Below, piece after piece: positions 16,369 to 26,207 of a DNA stretch of 64,000 nt; position 1 is the first letter of the stretch, and each line of letters starts with the position of its first letter. The position numbers and the translations under genes were made by a program. Source of the DNA: CAIXSC01 sp046349935 (GTDB lineage Bacteria > Planctomycetota > Planctomycetia > Pirellulales > Pirellulaceae); contig JAXMBK010000003.1 in NCBI GenBank assembly GCA_046349935.1, forward strand, positions 310,001 through 374,000, written 5' to 3'. Below the pieces are notes generated by a model. The model worked only from the letters and a program-made list of their open reading frames with translations, made no database searches and had not been told where the DNA came from.

Positions 16369-19023
16369 ATGCATTGGCTACAGGCTTGTAAATTGGTTCG
16401 TTCTTGGAACGTCGCGGCGTGGGTGCTGCTGGGTGCGGCGGCGGGCAGCTTGATTCCAGGCTCCGCATGGGCGCAGGCGCAAGGAAAAGCGCCGGCGAAG
16501 GGAAAGCGTGGACCGGCGGCGGGGCTGGCGATCAAGGAGAACAAGGCGACGCCGATCGAGCGTATCACGGCGGCGAAGGGGTTTCGCGTCGAACTGCTGT
16601 ATTCGGTGCCGATGAGCGACCAGGGGTCGTGGGTCAATCTGTGCGTCGATCCGCAGGGACGGATTCTGGTGAGCGACCAGTACGGCGGACTCTATCGCTG
16701 CACGCCGCCGCCGCCTGGACAAACGCTGAACGCAGCCCAGGTCGCTCGCGTGCCCGCCGAGATTCGCGCCGTCAATGGCATGGTCTGGGCGTTCGGTGCA
16801 CTTTACGTGGGCGTGAACGATTACGAGAGCAAGATCAAGAGCGGCTTGTACCGCATCACCGATAGCGACGGCGACGACCAGTTGGATCGCGTCGAGTTGT
16901 TGCGAGCGATGGAAGCCAAGGGGGATCACGGCGTGCATGCGGTGGTTCCCGCGCCGGATGGGAAGTCGCTGTTCTTGGTCTGCGGCAACAGCACGAAACC
17001 GACCGAAACGGCGGCCGGTTCGCCCGTGCCGCGCGTGTGGGGCGAAGATCACCTGCTGCCGCGCTTGCCCGATGGCCGCGGCTTCATGCGCGACGCATTG
17101 GCGCCGGGCGGAATCATCTATCGCGTCTCGCCGGACGGCCAGTTGTTCGAGGCCTATGCATCCGGCTTCCGCAACGTCTTCGATGCGGCCTTTAATCGAG
17201 CGGGAGACCTGTTCACGTACGACGCCGACATGGAATACGACTTCAATACGTCGTGGTATCGTCCCACTCGAATTTGCCAGGCGACCAGCGGCGCGGAATT
17301 TGGTTGGCGGAACGGCGCGGGAAAACGTCCTGATTTCTACGTGGATACGCTTCCGCCGGTGCTCGACATCGGCCCCGGGTCGCCGACCGGCATGACGTTC
17401 GGCTACGGCGCAAAGTTTCCCGCCAAGTATCAGCAGGCGTTGTACGCGCTCGACTGGAGTTGGGGGAAGTTGTACGCCGTGCACTTGGAACCGCACGGTG
17501 CGTCGTACAAGGCGACGAAAGAAGAGTTCGTCACCGGCGCGCCGCTGCCGATCACCGACGCCGTCATCCACCCCGCCGACGGCGCTATGTACTTCACGAT
17601 CGGCGGACGCCGAGTGCAGTCAGGATTGTACCGCGTGACTTATGTGGGGGACGAGTCGACGGCGCCGGTGGAAGCGGAGCCCACGACGACGACGATCACG
17701 GATGCCGCGGCCTTGCGCCGGCGACTCGAGTCGTTTCATGGACGAGTCGACGCCGACGCCGTCGCCGCTTCCTGGGAGGCGCTTTCCCATCCAGATCGGT
17801 TCGTCCGCTGGGCGGCCCGCACGGCGCTCGAACATCAACCGCGAGCAGCGTGGACCGACCGAGCGCTGCGCGAACCGGAAGCGAGTCGACGCATCCAGGC
17901 GGTTCTTGCGCTGACTCAAGTCGCCGGCGTCTGTCCTCCGCATCGCACCGAATCGACGCCGGCGGTCGACGGCGAGCTCGGCCGTCGCCTCTCCGACTCG
18001 CTGCTTGAACTCTCCTGGCCCGATCTATCGCGCGACGATCAGTTAGCCTACGTGCGGACGGCTCAGATCGTCTTCAACCGATTTGGCCCGATCGACGAAG
18101 CCGCGCGTACTCGGTGGCTGGAGAAACTAGAACCGGCGTTTCCGGCCGGCGACCGCGAGTTGAACTGGCTGTTGTGCGAGACGTTGGTGTACCTGCAGTC
18201 GGCGACGGCGGCGGCGAAGGGGATCGCCTTGTTGTCGCAGGCCCCGACGCAAGAAGAACAGATCGAGTACGCTCGGTCGCTGCGGATGCTCCGCGCCGGC
18301 TGGACGCCGGAGACGCGGCGCGAGTATCTCGAGTGGTTCTTGAAGGCGGCCAATTTTCGCGGCGGTGCGAGCTTCGAGAAGTTCGTGGAGTTTGTGCGGA
18401 ACGACGCCGTGGCGACCTTGAGCGACTCGGAGCGCACCATGTTCGCGGAACTATTGGCGCGGAAGGTGGAGCGCGAGTCGCCGTTGGCGGCGATGAGCCG
18501 CACGTTTGCGGGTCGGACGCCGAAAGAATGGACGCTCGACGAACTCGCTACGGCGGCGGCTGACAAATTGAAGAATCGCGATTTTACCCGCGGCAGACGG
18601 ATGTTCGCCGCGGCCGCTTGCTTTTCGTGTCATCGATTCGCGAACGAGGGAGGCATGACGGGCCCCGATCTGACGTCGGCCGGCCGCCGTTACTCGGCCC
18701 GCGACCTGCTCGAACAAGTCCTCCACCCCAGCAAGGAAATCAACGAGCAGTTTTCGGCGATTGTGGTGGAGACCGACGCCGGCAAGACTTATTCAGGCGT
18801 GGTGGTGAATCTGAACGGCGACAACGTCGTACTGAACACCGACCTCACCGATCCCAACGAGCGCGTGACGGTCGATCGAAAAAAGATTGAACGAATGGAG
18901 CGGTCGCCCCTATCGCCGATGCCGACCGGCCTCTTGAACCTTCTGACGCTCGACGAGATCCTGGACTTGACGGCCTATTTGGCGAGCGGCGGCGACCCGC
19001 ACCACCGGGCGTTCATGCCCTAG
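16369..19023 (+). CDS. PVC-type membrane-bound dehydrogenase with C-terminal cytochrome c domain
   Basis: The true start is the ATG at 16369 with GGAGG seven bases before it; the open frame extending to 15118 is antisense to the subtilase gene. The 884-residue product has an export leader ending in SAWAQAQ. It then has a sorbosone/glucose-dehydrogenase-like beta-propeller typical of planctomycetes and verrucomicrobia (GFRVELLYSVPM onward). A HEAT-like helical middle region spans about 430-720. The C-terminal haem-binding domain has CFSCH at about 751-755, and the ending LTLDEILDLTAYLASGG fits the planctomycetal haem domain. It is expected to oxidise a sugar or polyol in the periplasm and pass electrons to the haem. 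Substrate unknown. Confidence 0.88.
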   Translation: MHWLQACKLVRSWNVAAWVLLGAAAGSLIPGSAWAQAQGKAPAKGKRGPAAGLAIKENKATPIERITAAKGFRVELLYSVPMSDQGSWVNLCVDPQGRILVSDQYGGLYRCTPPPPGQTLNAAQVARVPAEIRAVNGMVWAFGALYVGVNDYESKIKSGLYRITDSDGDDQLDRVELLRAMEAKGDHGVHAVVPAPDGKSLFLVCGNSTKPTETAAGSPVPRVWGEDHLLPRLPDGRGFMRDALAPGGIIYRVSPDGQLFEAYASGFRNVFDAAFNRAGDLFTYDADMEYDFNTSWYRPTRICQATSGAEFGWRNGAGKRPDFYVDTLPPVLDIGPGSPTGMTFGYGAKFPAKYQQALYALDWSWGKLYAVHLEPHGASYKATKEEFVTGAPLPITDAVIHPADGAMYFTIGGRRVQSGLYRVTYVGDESTAPVEAEPTTTTITDAAALRRRLESFHGRVDADAVAASWEALSHPDRFVRWAARTALEHQPRAAWTDRALREPEASRRIQAVLALTQVAGVCPPHRTESTPAVDGELGRRLSDSLLELSWPDLSRDDQLAYVRTAQIVFNRFGPIDEAARTRWLEKLEPAFPAGDRELNWLLCETLVYLQSATAAAKGIALLSQAPTQEEQIEYARSLRMLRAGWTPETRREYLEWFLKAANFRGGASFEKFVEFVRNDAVATLSDSERTMFAELLARKVERESPLAAMSRTFAGRTPKEWTLDELATAAADKLKNRDFTRGRRMFAAAACFSCHRFANEGGMTGPDLTSAGRRYSARDLLEQVLHPSKEINEQFSAIVVETDAGKTYSGVVVNLNGDNVVLNTDLTDPNERVTVDRKKIERMERSPLSPMPTGLLNLLTLDEILDLTAYLASGGDPHHRAFMP

Positions 19024-19035
19024 CGGACGCCGCGG

Positions 19036-19359
19036 TCACGCTTTCGGCGAGCTGCAGCCGAATCGCGATTCGATGCACTTCAAGATGCTGGCCAGATGAG
19101 GTTCGGCGATGGTGTAGAACACTCGCCGCCCGTCTTTTTCGGCGTTCAGAAAGCCGCAGCGCTGCATCAAACGCAGGTGTTCCGACGCCATCGGGCTGGG
19201 GATGCCGCACGCATCGGCCAACTCCCCGACGGTAAAGCGTCCCTGGAGCATCATTTGCACCATTCGGAGGCGGTGGGGGTGGGCGAGCGTCCGGAGGCAT
19301 TCGGCGGCTTGGCCGAGCGCGTCGAGATCGGTCAGTTGCAGGTTGGGGGATTCGGCCAT
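19036..19359 (-). CDS. ArsR/SmtB-family winged-helix regulator
   Basis: A 107-residue ArsR-type repressor. The core reads LRTLAHPHRLRMVQMM, then the HTH FTVGELADACGIPSPMASEH, then the wing DGRRVFYTIAEPH. The start chosen (MAESPNL) has GAGGTG six bases upstream; a 21-residue longer frame is less likely because it would run through the promoter. The C-terminal CIESRFGCSS supplies two Cys, but no classical metal-box is evident, so the signal may not be a metal. It is divergent from pckA, making pckA and itself the likely targets. Confidence 0.85.
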   Translation of the reverse strand: MAESPNLQLTDLDALGQAAECLRTLAHPHRLRMVQMMLQGRFTVGELADACGIPSPMASEHLRLMQRCGFLNAEKDGRRVFYTIAEPHLASILKCIESRFGCSSPKA

Positions 19360-19376
19360 CGCAGTCACCTCGCTCA

Positions 19377-19404
19377 AACATATCGTCAAGTCCCGATAAT
19401 TCAA
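19377..19404 (-). promoter_or_regulatory. Predicted promoter and operator of the ArsR-family gene
   Basis: On the minus strand TTGAAT (19404-19399), a 16-bp spacer and TATGTT (19382-19377) form a plausible sigma70-type promoter 18 bp before the start codon. The inverted repeat TATCG-N8-CGATA (19381-19398) fills the spacer, the position expected of an autorepressor operator. Inference from sequence only. Confidence 0.45.
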
Positions 19405-19544
19405 TTTAGACAAAGGACGCAATTTTGGGAACTCGTCGACCGTCTAGGCGTGCCCTCCGCGCTTTTGGGGAAAGGTGTTAGAAAGGTCGGCAGGCGGATC
19501 GTGAAAGGATTAACTCGCAAGAGACCACAGCCAGGGAGGCGGGC

Positions 19545-21125
<1,581 letters not shown>

Positions 21126-21246
21126 TCGCCCCGGTTCTGGCTGCTTGCTGCTCGCATTTGTGTTAAACTGACGTCGTCGATCGGCGGGGTCGATTCGCGG
21201 AGTGAGGCGATTCGGCGCCCAATGAGGCACAGGCGAGAGGCGAGTT

Positions 21247-21693
21247 GTGAAAGACAAGGTCAAGCGGACGGAAAAGATGACGGTGGCCGAAGCGCGCGAG
21301 GTGCTGCGCGGTCTGCAATTGCGCGGCACCGCGGCTCGCATCGCCGTCATTCAGTGTTTGGCGAACAGCCCGTCGCCTCTGTCGCATGCCGAAGTCACCG
21401 ACCAGCTGGCGGAACTCGGATTCGACTCGTCGACCATCTTCCGCAGTTTGACCGAATTGTCGGAAGCGGGCCTGTTTCGACGCGTCGACTTGGGCGACGG
21501 GGCTCGGCGCTTTGAGTTTTCTCGCGAGTCGACGGACGCGATGACCCACCCGCACTTTCTGTGCCTGGATTGCGGCAAAGTGACCTGTCTGCCGGGGTAC
21601 ACGATCGAGTTGCACGGCGCCGCCAAAGGCTCCGTGCGACTCAATCAAATCACCGAGGTGCTCTTGAAGGGGCACTGCACCGACTGCGAGTAG
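21247..21693 (+). CDS. Fur-family metal-responsive regulator (possibly Zur)
   Basis: A 148-residue Fur-like protein. The DNA-binding half contains RGTAARIAVIQCLANSPSPL and SSTIFRSLTELSEAGLFRRV. The dimerisation half has the zinc motif HPHFLCLDC (residues 101-109) and a second Cys pair, GHCTDCE, at the C-terminus, so a CxxC...CxxC structural zinc site is visible. The GTG start follows a GA-rich stretch. Which metal it senses cannot be read directly. Two similar 15-bp palindromes nearby (21769 and 25573), the second ahead of a CobW gene, point to zinc. Confidence 0.88.
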   Translation: MKDKVKRTEKMTVAEAREVLRGLQLRGTAARIAVIQCLANSPSPLSHAEVTDQLAELGFDSSTIFRSLTELSEAGLFRRVDLGDGARRFEFSRESTDAMTHPHFLCLDCGKVTCLPGYTIELHGAAKGSVRLNQITEVLLKGHCTDCE

Positions 21694-21730
21694 CCGCCAG
21701 TACAGCTAGTCGCCAGTACAGCTAGCCGCC
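21691..21730. repeat. Short tandem repeat beginning in the Fur-family stop codon
   Basis: Two and a half copies of a 16-bp unit (tagccgccagtacagc, tagtcgccagtacagc, tagccgcc). Each unit carries TAG; the first is the gene's stop codon. Confidence 0.7.
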
Positions 21731-21768
21731 CACTTGCGACCAAACCGGACTTGCTTGCAAAACTTACC

Positions 21769-21783
21769 TGCATAAGATATGCA
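21769..21783. promoter_or_regulatory. Candidate Fur/Zur-type operator before the DUF58 gene
   Basis: TGCATAAGATATGCA is a 7-1-7 inverted repeat with one mismatched pair. It overlaps a possible -10 (TAAGAT, 21773-21778) whose -35 would be TTGCTT (21751-21756) at 16-bp spacing. It resembles the box at 25573-25587 in length and in its TGCA ends. Confidence 0.45.
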
Positions 21784-21820
21784 CATAAGAGGGTGCTATC
21801 AAAACCAGGGAGTTGCGTTC

Positions 21821-23197
21821 GTGTCGACGCTCGCGCAGTTCGCTCGATCTTCGCAAAACTGGCTGCTGCGCGTCGCCACGCTGCTCGCGGCGTGCGGCCG
21901 TTATGACTTTTGCCCCTGGGCCAATCCCTACGTCAGGTGGCTCAAATTGCCCTTGGGTTGGTTTGCCCTGGGCGCTTTCGCCTCGGGGCTGGTCGGCGCA
22001 TTTGTCGCGCCGCAAGCGTGGCTGTTGTGCGCGGTGTTGATCGTTGTCGCGACGCTCGGCGTCCTCTGGCCCCTAATCGCCTTGCGAGGCGTCACGGCGA
22101 CGCTGGAGTTCGACCGGCAGCGTTGCCAGGAAGGGGATGCGGTCGCCGTCACGCTGGAGGTGGCGAATCGCTGGCCGTGGCCCGCGTGGGGATTGGTGGT
22201 CGAGCACGGGTCCGTTCAGGAACAGGCCGCCGGCGATTCGGCCCTCGTCGCGCTGGACCGCATCCCCGGCTGGTCGCTTAGTCGCTTCACGCTGACATGG
22301 CAAACGACGCGCCGGGGAAGGTATCCACGGGCGGCGCCGCGGTTGGCGACCGGATTCCCCTTCGGGCTCTGGTCGGCCAGTCGACCGGCGACGTTGCGTG
22401 CGCCGATCTTGGTGCGACCGCGGACGGTGGGCTTGGCGAGCCTGCCGTGCACGAGCGGCCCGACGGCGGCGGCCGGTGCGTTGGTGGATCGCGCCGGCGA
22501 CGACGGCAGTCTCTTGGGAGCGCGGCCTTATCGCCCCGGCGACTCGCTGCGACGCGTGCACTGGGTGCACACGGCGCGACGCGACGTGTTGTTGGTCTGC
22601 GAGCGGCAGACGGCGGCGCGGCGCAGCGTGCTGATCGAATTGGACTCGACGTCGCTCGCCCAGGCGGGCGGCGAGGATGTCGGCGACTGGGCGTGTCGCA
22701 TTGCGGCCAGCCTGTGCCGCGAATTCTTGGCGCATGGCTGCGAGGTCGCCTGCGTGGCGAACGGGGACCGCCCCCATTTCACCGGTACGACCCGTGGATT
22801 GGGCGAGATTTTGGATCGTCTCGCCGTCTTGTCGTTTACGTCTCCTTCGTCGGCGGAGAGCGAGGACGCGGCGCAAGCCAAACCGCCGCGGAGCGCTCCG
22901 ACGGCGCTAGCGGGCGCCGCCCCGCTGTGGATCGTCGTGACGACCGACGCGGCCTACCGGTCCCAGTCCGATGCCAGGCGTACAGGGCGAGTTTCAGCGC
23001 TGGTGGCCAAGAGGCGCCAGCGATGGCGAGCCGGACCAGTGCGACGCGACATCGTCCTGGCCGCCGATCCCAGGGCCCTCGAGGCCCCGGCGGGGGACGA
23101 CGCCCCGTGGATGGCGATTTCACTTTCCAGCGACGTCGAACGACAACTGCGGCAGCAATGGGAGCGATCGTGTCATGACGACTGGGCGAGCAATTGA
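21821..23197 (+). CDS. DUF58 domain protein (membrane-anchored, vWA-like)
   Basis: A 458-residue DUF58 protein. Two hydrophobic stretches at about 35-85 (LGWFALGAFASGLVGAF, LLCAVLIVVATLGVLW) form an N-terminal anchor. The family block is RPYRPGDSLRRVHWVHTARR. The GTG at 21821 has GGGAG eight bases upstream; the ATG at 21779 lies within the predicted promoter/operator and is less likely. Its stop overlaps the start of the transglutaminase-like gene by 23 bp. These families normally sit beside a MoxR ATPase in a MoxR/DUF58/TgpA operon; no MoxR gene is present here, so it would have to act from elsewhere or be absent. Confidence 0.85.
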   Translation: MSTLAQFARSSQNWLLRVATLLAACGRYDFCPWANPYVRWLKLPLGWFALGAFASGLVGAFVAPQAWLLCAVLIVVATLGVLWPLIALRGVTATLEFDRQRCQEGDAVAVTLEVANRWPWPAWGLVVEHGSVQEQAAGDSALVALDRIPGWSLSRFTLTWQTTRRGRYPRAAPRLATGFPFGLWSASRPATLRAPILVRPRTVGLASLPCTSGPTAAAGALVDRAGDDGSLLGARPYRPGDSLRRVHWVHTARRDVLLVCERQTAARRSVLIELDSTSLAQAGGEDVGDWACRIAASLCREFLAHGCEVACVANGDRPHFTGTTRGLGEILDRLAVLSFTSPSSAESEDAAQAKPPRSAPTALAGAAPLWIVVTTDAAYRSQSDARRTGRVSALVAKRRQRWRAGPVRRDIVLAADPRALEAPAGDDAPWMAISLSSDVERQLRQQWERSCHDDWASN

Positions 23198-25520
23198 CCG
23201 CGGCAGCGGAGACGTCTGGCTGCTCGCGAGTCTCGCGGCCGTCGCTTTGGCCATGGCTCGAGCCGAAACAGCGGCTTCCCTCCCGGTGTTGGCGGCGACG
23301 ACGGGCGCCGCCATTGCAGGGCCGCGCGTCGCCTTGAGCATCGTGCGGCGCCGCGCTGCCTGGGCCGACTTCTGGCAGCGCATGCAGCCCGCCATCGTGC
23401 TGGCGGCGCCCTTGTTTACCGTCGTCGGCGACGTCGGGCTGCGCTGGCTGGCGTTGGGCGACGCCGTCGAGATCGTGATGTTGGCCGCCATGCAGAACAC
23501 GGCGCTGACGCTGACCGCCTTCGAACGCTCGCAGCGATCACGGCAAGTCGCCGCGCTCCTCTCCTCGTTTCTCGTGCTGTTCGCCGTGGTGATTTCCAGC
23601 GACCTTCGCGTTTGGAGTTGTGCGGGGCTGTACGGAGTGACGGCGTTGTGGTGGTTGATGGCCCGCTACTGGGAACGACTCCAAGGCGCTCCCATCACGG
23701 CCGGCGTGCAAACGCGCCTGCCGCTGCGTTTCACTTGGCTCGCCGCCTCCCTCACGCTTGTCTTACTCGCGTTGGCGGCGACTTGGGGTGCAAGTCAACG
23801 TGCGACGCACGCCCTACGCGGCTTCATGCCCACGTCGGGCGGCGATCGCTGGAACGACTCGGCGGCGCGGGCCGGCGTCGGCGACGGCGACGCTATGGTC
23901 GCGGCGGAAGAGGATGCGCAAAGCTTCGGGCCGGTCGAGAGCGATTTGTTTCTTGAGTCGAAGATGCCGTCGCTGTATGACGTCGCGAGCGAGATCTATG
24001 GGAAGCCGCCGAAGCCGAACGAACAACGAAATAAGACGATTGCGCTGGGAACCGGCAAGATCAAGCATCCCAAGGGAAGGACGGCGCGCACGCAGCGCAG
24101 CGGTCGTGAATTCTCCACCGTTCGCAGGCTGGACCCGCCGTCCGGCAAGAAGTTGGCGGACCGCGACGCCCCCGCCCTGCTCTACGTCATCGGCCGGTCG
24201 CCGCAGCACTTGGCCATCGAAACCTTCGACACGTTCGACGGCCATGAATGGTCTCAGACCGAGGATCTCAGCGGCGGGAGCCCGCCCGCATTGCGAACCG
24301 AAGGGACGCCCGCCAAACCGTGGGTCTACGTGCAACAACCGGGCAGTTCGACGCTGCATCGCGGCCTGGCGCCCTGGAGCGTCAAGGTCATCAATTTGAA
24401 GACCGCCCGAGTGCCTAGTCCGCCGCACTTGGCGGCCATTCACGTCGACCGCGTCGATCGCGAAGATTTCTTTGGACGCACTCGCGACGGCTGCTGGGAA
24501 ATGACGGGCCGCGACCAGATTCCCCAACTCACCGTCCTCCACCTCCGCGCGATGGAGGTCGATCTGACGCCGCTGCGCAACGCCGACTTCTCCAAGCGTT
24601 TGCCCGCCGACGATCAGTCGCCCGACCGGCACCTGGCGCGCGACTTTCCGCGCGCGGCCGAATTGGCTCGAACCTGGACCGCAGGCGTTCCGCGAGGCTG
24701 GGAGCAGGTCGAAGCAATTGTGACTCGGCTGCGCCGCGACTTCATTCATGATCCAACGGCCGCGACGCCGCTCGACGCAGACTCCCCTGTCGAACATTTC
24801 CTGGCAGTGCGTCGCGGCCCCGATTACCAGTTCGCCACCGCCGCGGCCGTGCTGCTGCGGCACCAAGGCTACGCCGCGCGACTCGTGTCCGGCTTCTACG
24901 TGCGTCCCGAACGATACGACCAGCGCGCCGGCCAGACGACGGTCCTGCCGGAGGATCTGCATACATGGTTGGAAGTGCGAGTCGACCATCGACAATGGGC
25001 GCCGGTGGAGCCGACGCCGGGCTTTGCGCCGCCGCGCGAATCGCGCCCTTGGTCGGCCGCGATCATCGCCTACAGTCGGTCGACGTGGCGCGAGCTGCAA
25101 CGACGCCCCTGGCTGTGCCTGGGCGCCGTCGTCCTCGTCGCGGCCGCCGGGCGTTATCGCCGGTCGCTGCTTGATGCCATCGCCACCGTCGTTTGCTGGC
25201 TGGCAGGCGTTCGGTCCGCCGCGGACCGCATCCGTTGGACGCTGAGGCTGCTCGAGTGGCGCGGACGCGTTTGGGGCGAAAGGCGGCCCGCGACGACGCC
25301 GGTGAGTCAATGGTATCGCAGTCGTGCGAGCCGCCTGGCGCCAGGCGCAGCGGCCGAATTTCGCGAGTTCTTACGGCTTGTGGAACGCTGCCTCTACGCC
25401 GACGCCGGCCTGGCGACGGCGACTCGCGACGCCCGCCGACAGGTGGACCGCCTGTGCCTGGCCGCGCTGCGTCATTCGCGAGACGCACGTCGGCGCCCCG
25501 CCGTTCGAAACGCCGGCTGA
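23175..25520 (+). CDS. TgpA-like membrane protein with transglutaminase-type domain lacking the catalytic Cys
   Basis: A 781-residue protein with an N-terminal multi-helix membrane region (about 10-220), a large extracytoplasmic part, a transglutaminase-like fold at about 490-620, a further membrane helix (LCLGAVVLVAAAG) and a C-terminal DUF4129-like tail (LAPGAAAEFREFLRLVERCLYA). In the core block GPDYQFATAAAVLLRHQGY the usual Cys of G-x-C-x-x-F-A is Asp550. His is kept in LHTWLEV (H596) and the third residue is Glu612 (PVEPTPG) instead of Asp. Proteolytic or transglutaminase chemistry is therefore unlikely, and a binding role is possible. The ATG at 23175 overlaps the end of the DUF58 gene. 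Members of this family usually work with DUF58 partners. Confidence 0.8.
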   Translation: MTTGRAIDRGSGDVWLLASLAAVALAMARAETAASLPVLAATTGAAIAGPRVALSIVRRRAAWADFWQRMQPAIVLAAPLFTVVGDVGLRWLALGDAVEIVMLAAMQNTALTLTAFERSQRSRQVAALLSSFLVLFAVVISSDLRVWSCAGLYGVTALWWLMARYWERLQGAPITAGVQTRLPLRFTWLAASLTLVLLALAATWGASQRATHALRGFMPTSGGDRWNDSAARAGVGDGDAMVAAEEDAQSFGPVESDLFLESKMPSLYDVASEIYGKPPKPNEQRNKTIALGTGKIKHPKGRTARTQRSGREFSTVRRLDPPSGKKLADRDAPALLYVIGRSPQHLAIETFDTFDGHEWSQTEDLSGGSPPALRTEGTPAKPWVYVQQPGSSTLHRGLAPWSVKVINLKTARVPSPPHLAAIHVDRVDREDFFGRTRDGCWEMTGRDQIPQLTVLHLRAMEVDLTPLRNADFSKRLPADDQSPDRHLARDFPRAAELARTWTAGVPRGWEQVEAIVTRLRRDFIHDPTAATPLDADSPVEHFLAVRRGPDYQFATAAAVLLRHQGYAARLVSGFYVRPERYDQRAGQTTVLPEDLHTWLEVRVDHRQWAPVEPTPGFAPPRESRPWSAAIIAYSRSTWRELQRRPWLCLGAVVLVAAAGRYRRSLLDAIATVVCWLAGVRSAADRIRWTLRLLEWRGRVWGERRPATTPVSQWYRSRASRLAPGAAAEFREFLRLVERCLYADAGLATATRDARRQVDRLCLAALRHSRDARRRPAVRNAG

Positions 25521-25571
25521 TGCCGCGCCGAGAGCCGCCGCAACGCGAGCGGAGAATTCGCGTCGCCCATC

Positions 25572-25599
25572 TTGCAATTCGATTGCATCTACATACAAT
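25572..25599 (+). promoter_or_regulatory. Promoter with overlapping Fur/Zur-type palindrome
   Basis: TTGCAA (25572-25577), a 16-bp spacer and TACAAT (25594-25599) make a good sigma70-like promoter about 66 bp before the ATG at 25665. The 15-mer TGCAATTCGATTGCA (25573-25587) overlaps the -35 and is a 7-1-7 inverted repeat with one mismatched pair, so binding would block transcription. It shares its design with 21769-21783. Confidence 0.55.
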
Positions 25600-25664
25600 C
25601 CACCAACACGATTCGCTTGTCGACGAATCGACGAATCGCCTCACGCAACCCACGGAGTTGCTCC

Positions 25665-26207
25665 ATGCGCCCCCGATTGACGCGATTGCTTGATTGGCCG
25701 TCTGCTCGTCGTCTCGCGAAGGGAGCGTCGGCGGTTGCGGCGAGCGCCGCGCTGCTGTTGTGCCTTGGTTCGTCCTCGGCCGCCGCCGCAGAGCCGCTGC
25801 GGCTGATCGTCGCCGATTCGCAGCTGGCAGCGGCGTTCCGGCAAATCGCCGATGACTCGTTCCTCATCGATGACGCTCGTTGGCCGGATGGTTCGTCGTC
25901 CTTGATTGGCGGCGTCTGCCGTCGCGAACCATCGAACCTGCTGGATCGCACGATCTTCGTGTTTTCCAAGACCGACGAGGACGGCGTGAGCGACGCGTGG
26001 CGCGAGCGGCTGTCGATTCAAGGATTTCGGACGCTCGTCGTGCGTCCGCCGCGCTGCGGAGACGGACGCAGCGTTTGCCCGGAGACGCTGCACATCGCTC
26101 ATGAAACGCTGCGTTCGCTTCAACCGCAACAGCGAGCCTCCTTGGATGTTCGCTTACGACGCGCCCTGCACCAACTTCACCTGCTCGCTTGGAGTCCACT
26201 CGAATGA
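25665..26207 (+). CDS. Small exported protein coupled to the CobW gene
   Basis: A 180-residue protein of no recognised family. The signal peptide is clear: basic RPRLTRLLDWPSARR, then a hydrophobic core AASAALLLCLGSSSAAAA, with likely cleavage before EPLRL. The mature part has three Cys (GGVCRRE, PPRCGDGRSVCP). The ATG is preceded by GGAG. Its stop codon overlaps the next gene's start (ATGA, 26204-26207), so the two are translationally coupled. A palindrome-bearing promoter lies upstream. Context suggests a metal-homeostasis role in the envelope, but nothing in the protein proves it. Confidence 0.75.
   Translation: MRPRLTRLLDWPSARRLAKGASAVAASAALLLCLGSSSAAAAEPLRLIVADSQLAAAFRQIADDSFLIDDARWPDGSSSLIGGVCRREPSNLLDRTIFVFSKTDEDGVSDAWRERLSIQGFRTLVVRPPRCGDGRSVCPETLHIAHETLRSLQPQQRASLDVRLRRALHQLHLLAWSPLE

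Noticed and set aside
16378..17571. 397-codon open frame on the minus strand
   Set aside because: Antisense to the dehydrogenase; Arg/His-rich composition with no motif, as expected from high-GC shadow frames.
21691..21730. Possible CRISPR-like or att repeat
   Set aside because: Only 2.5 immediately adjacent 16-bp units with no spacers; a simple tandem duplication.
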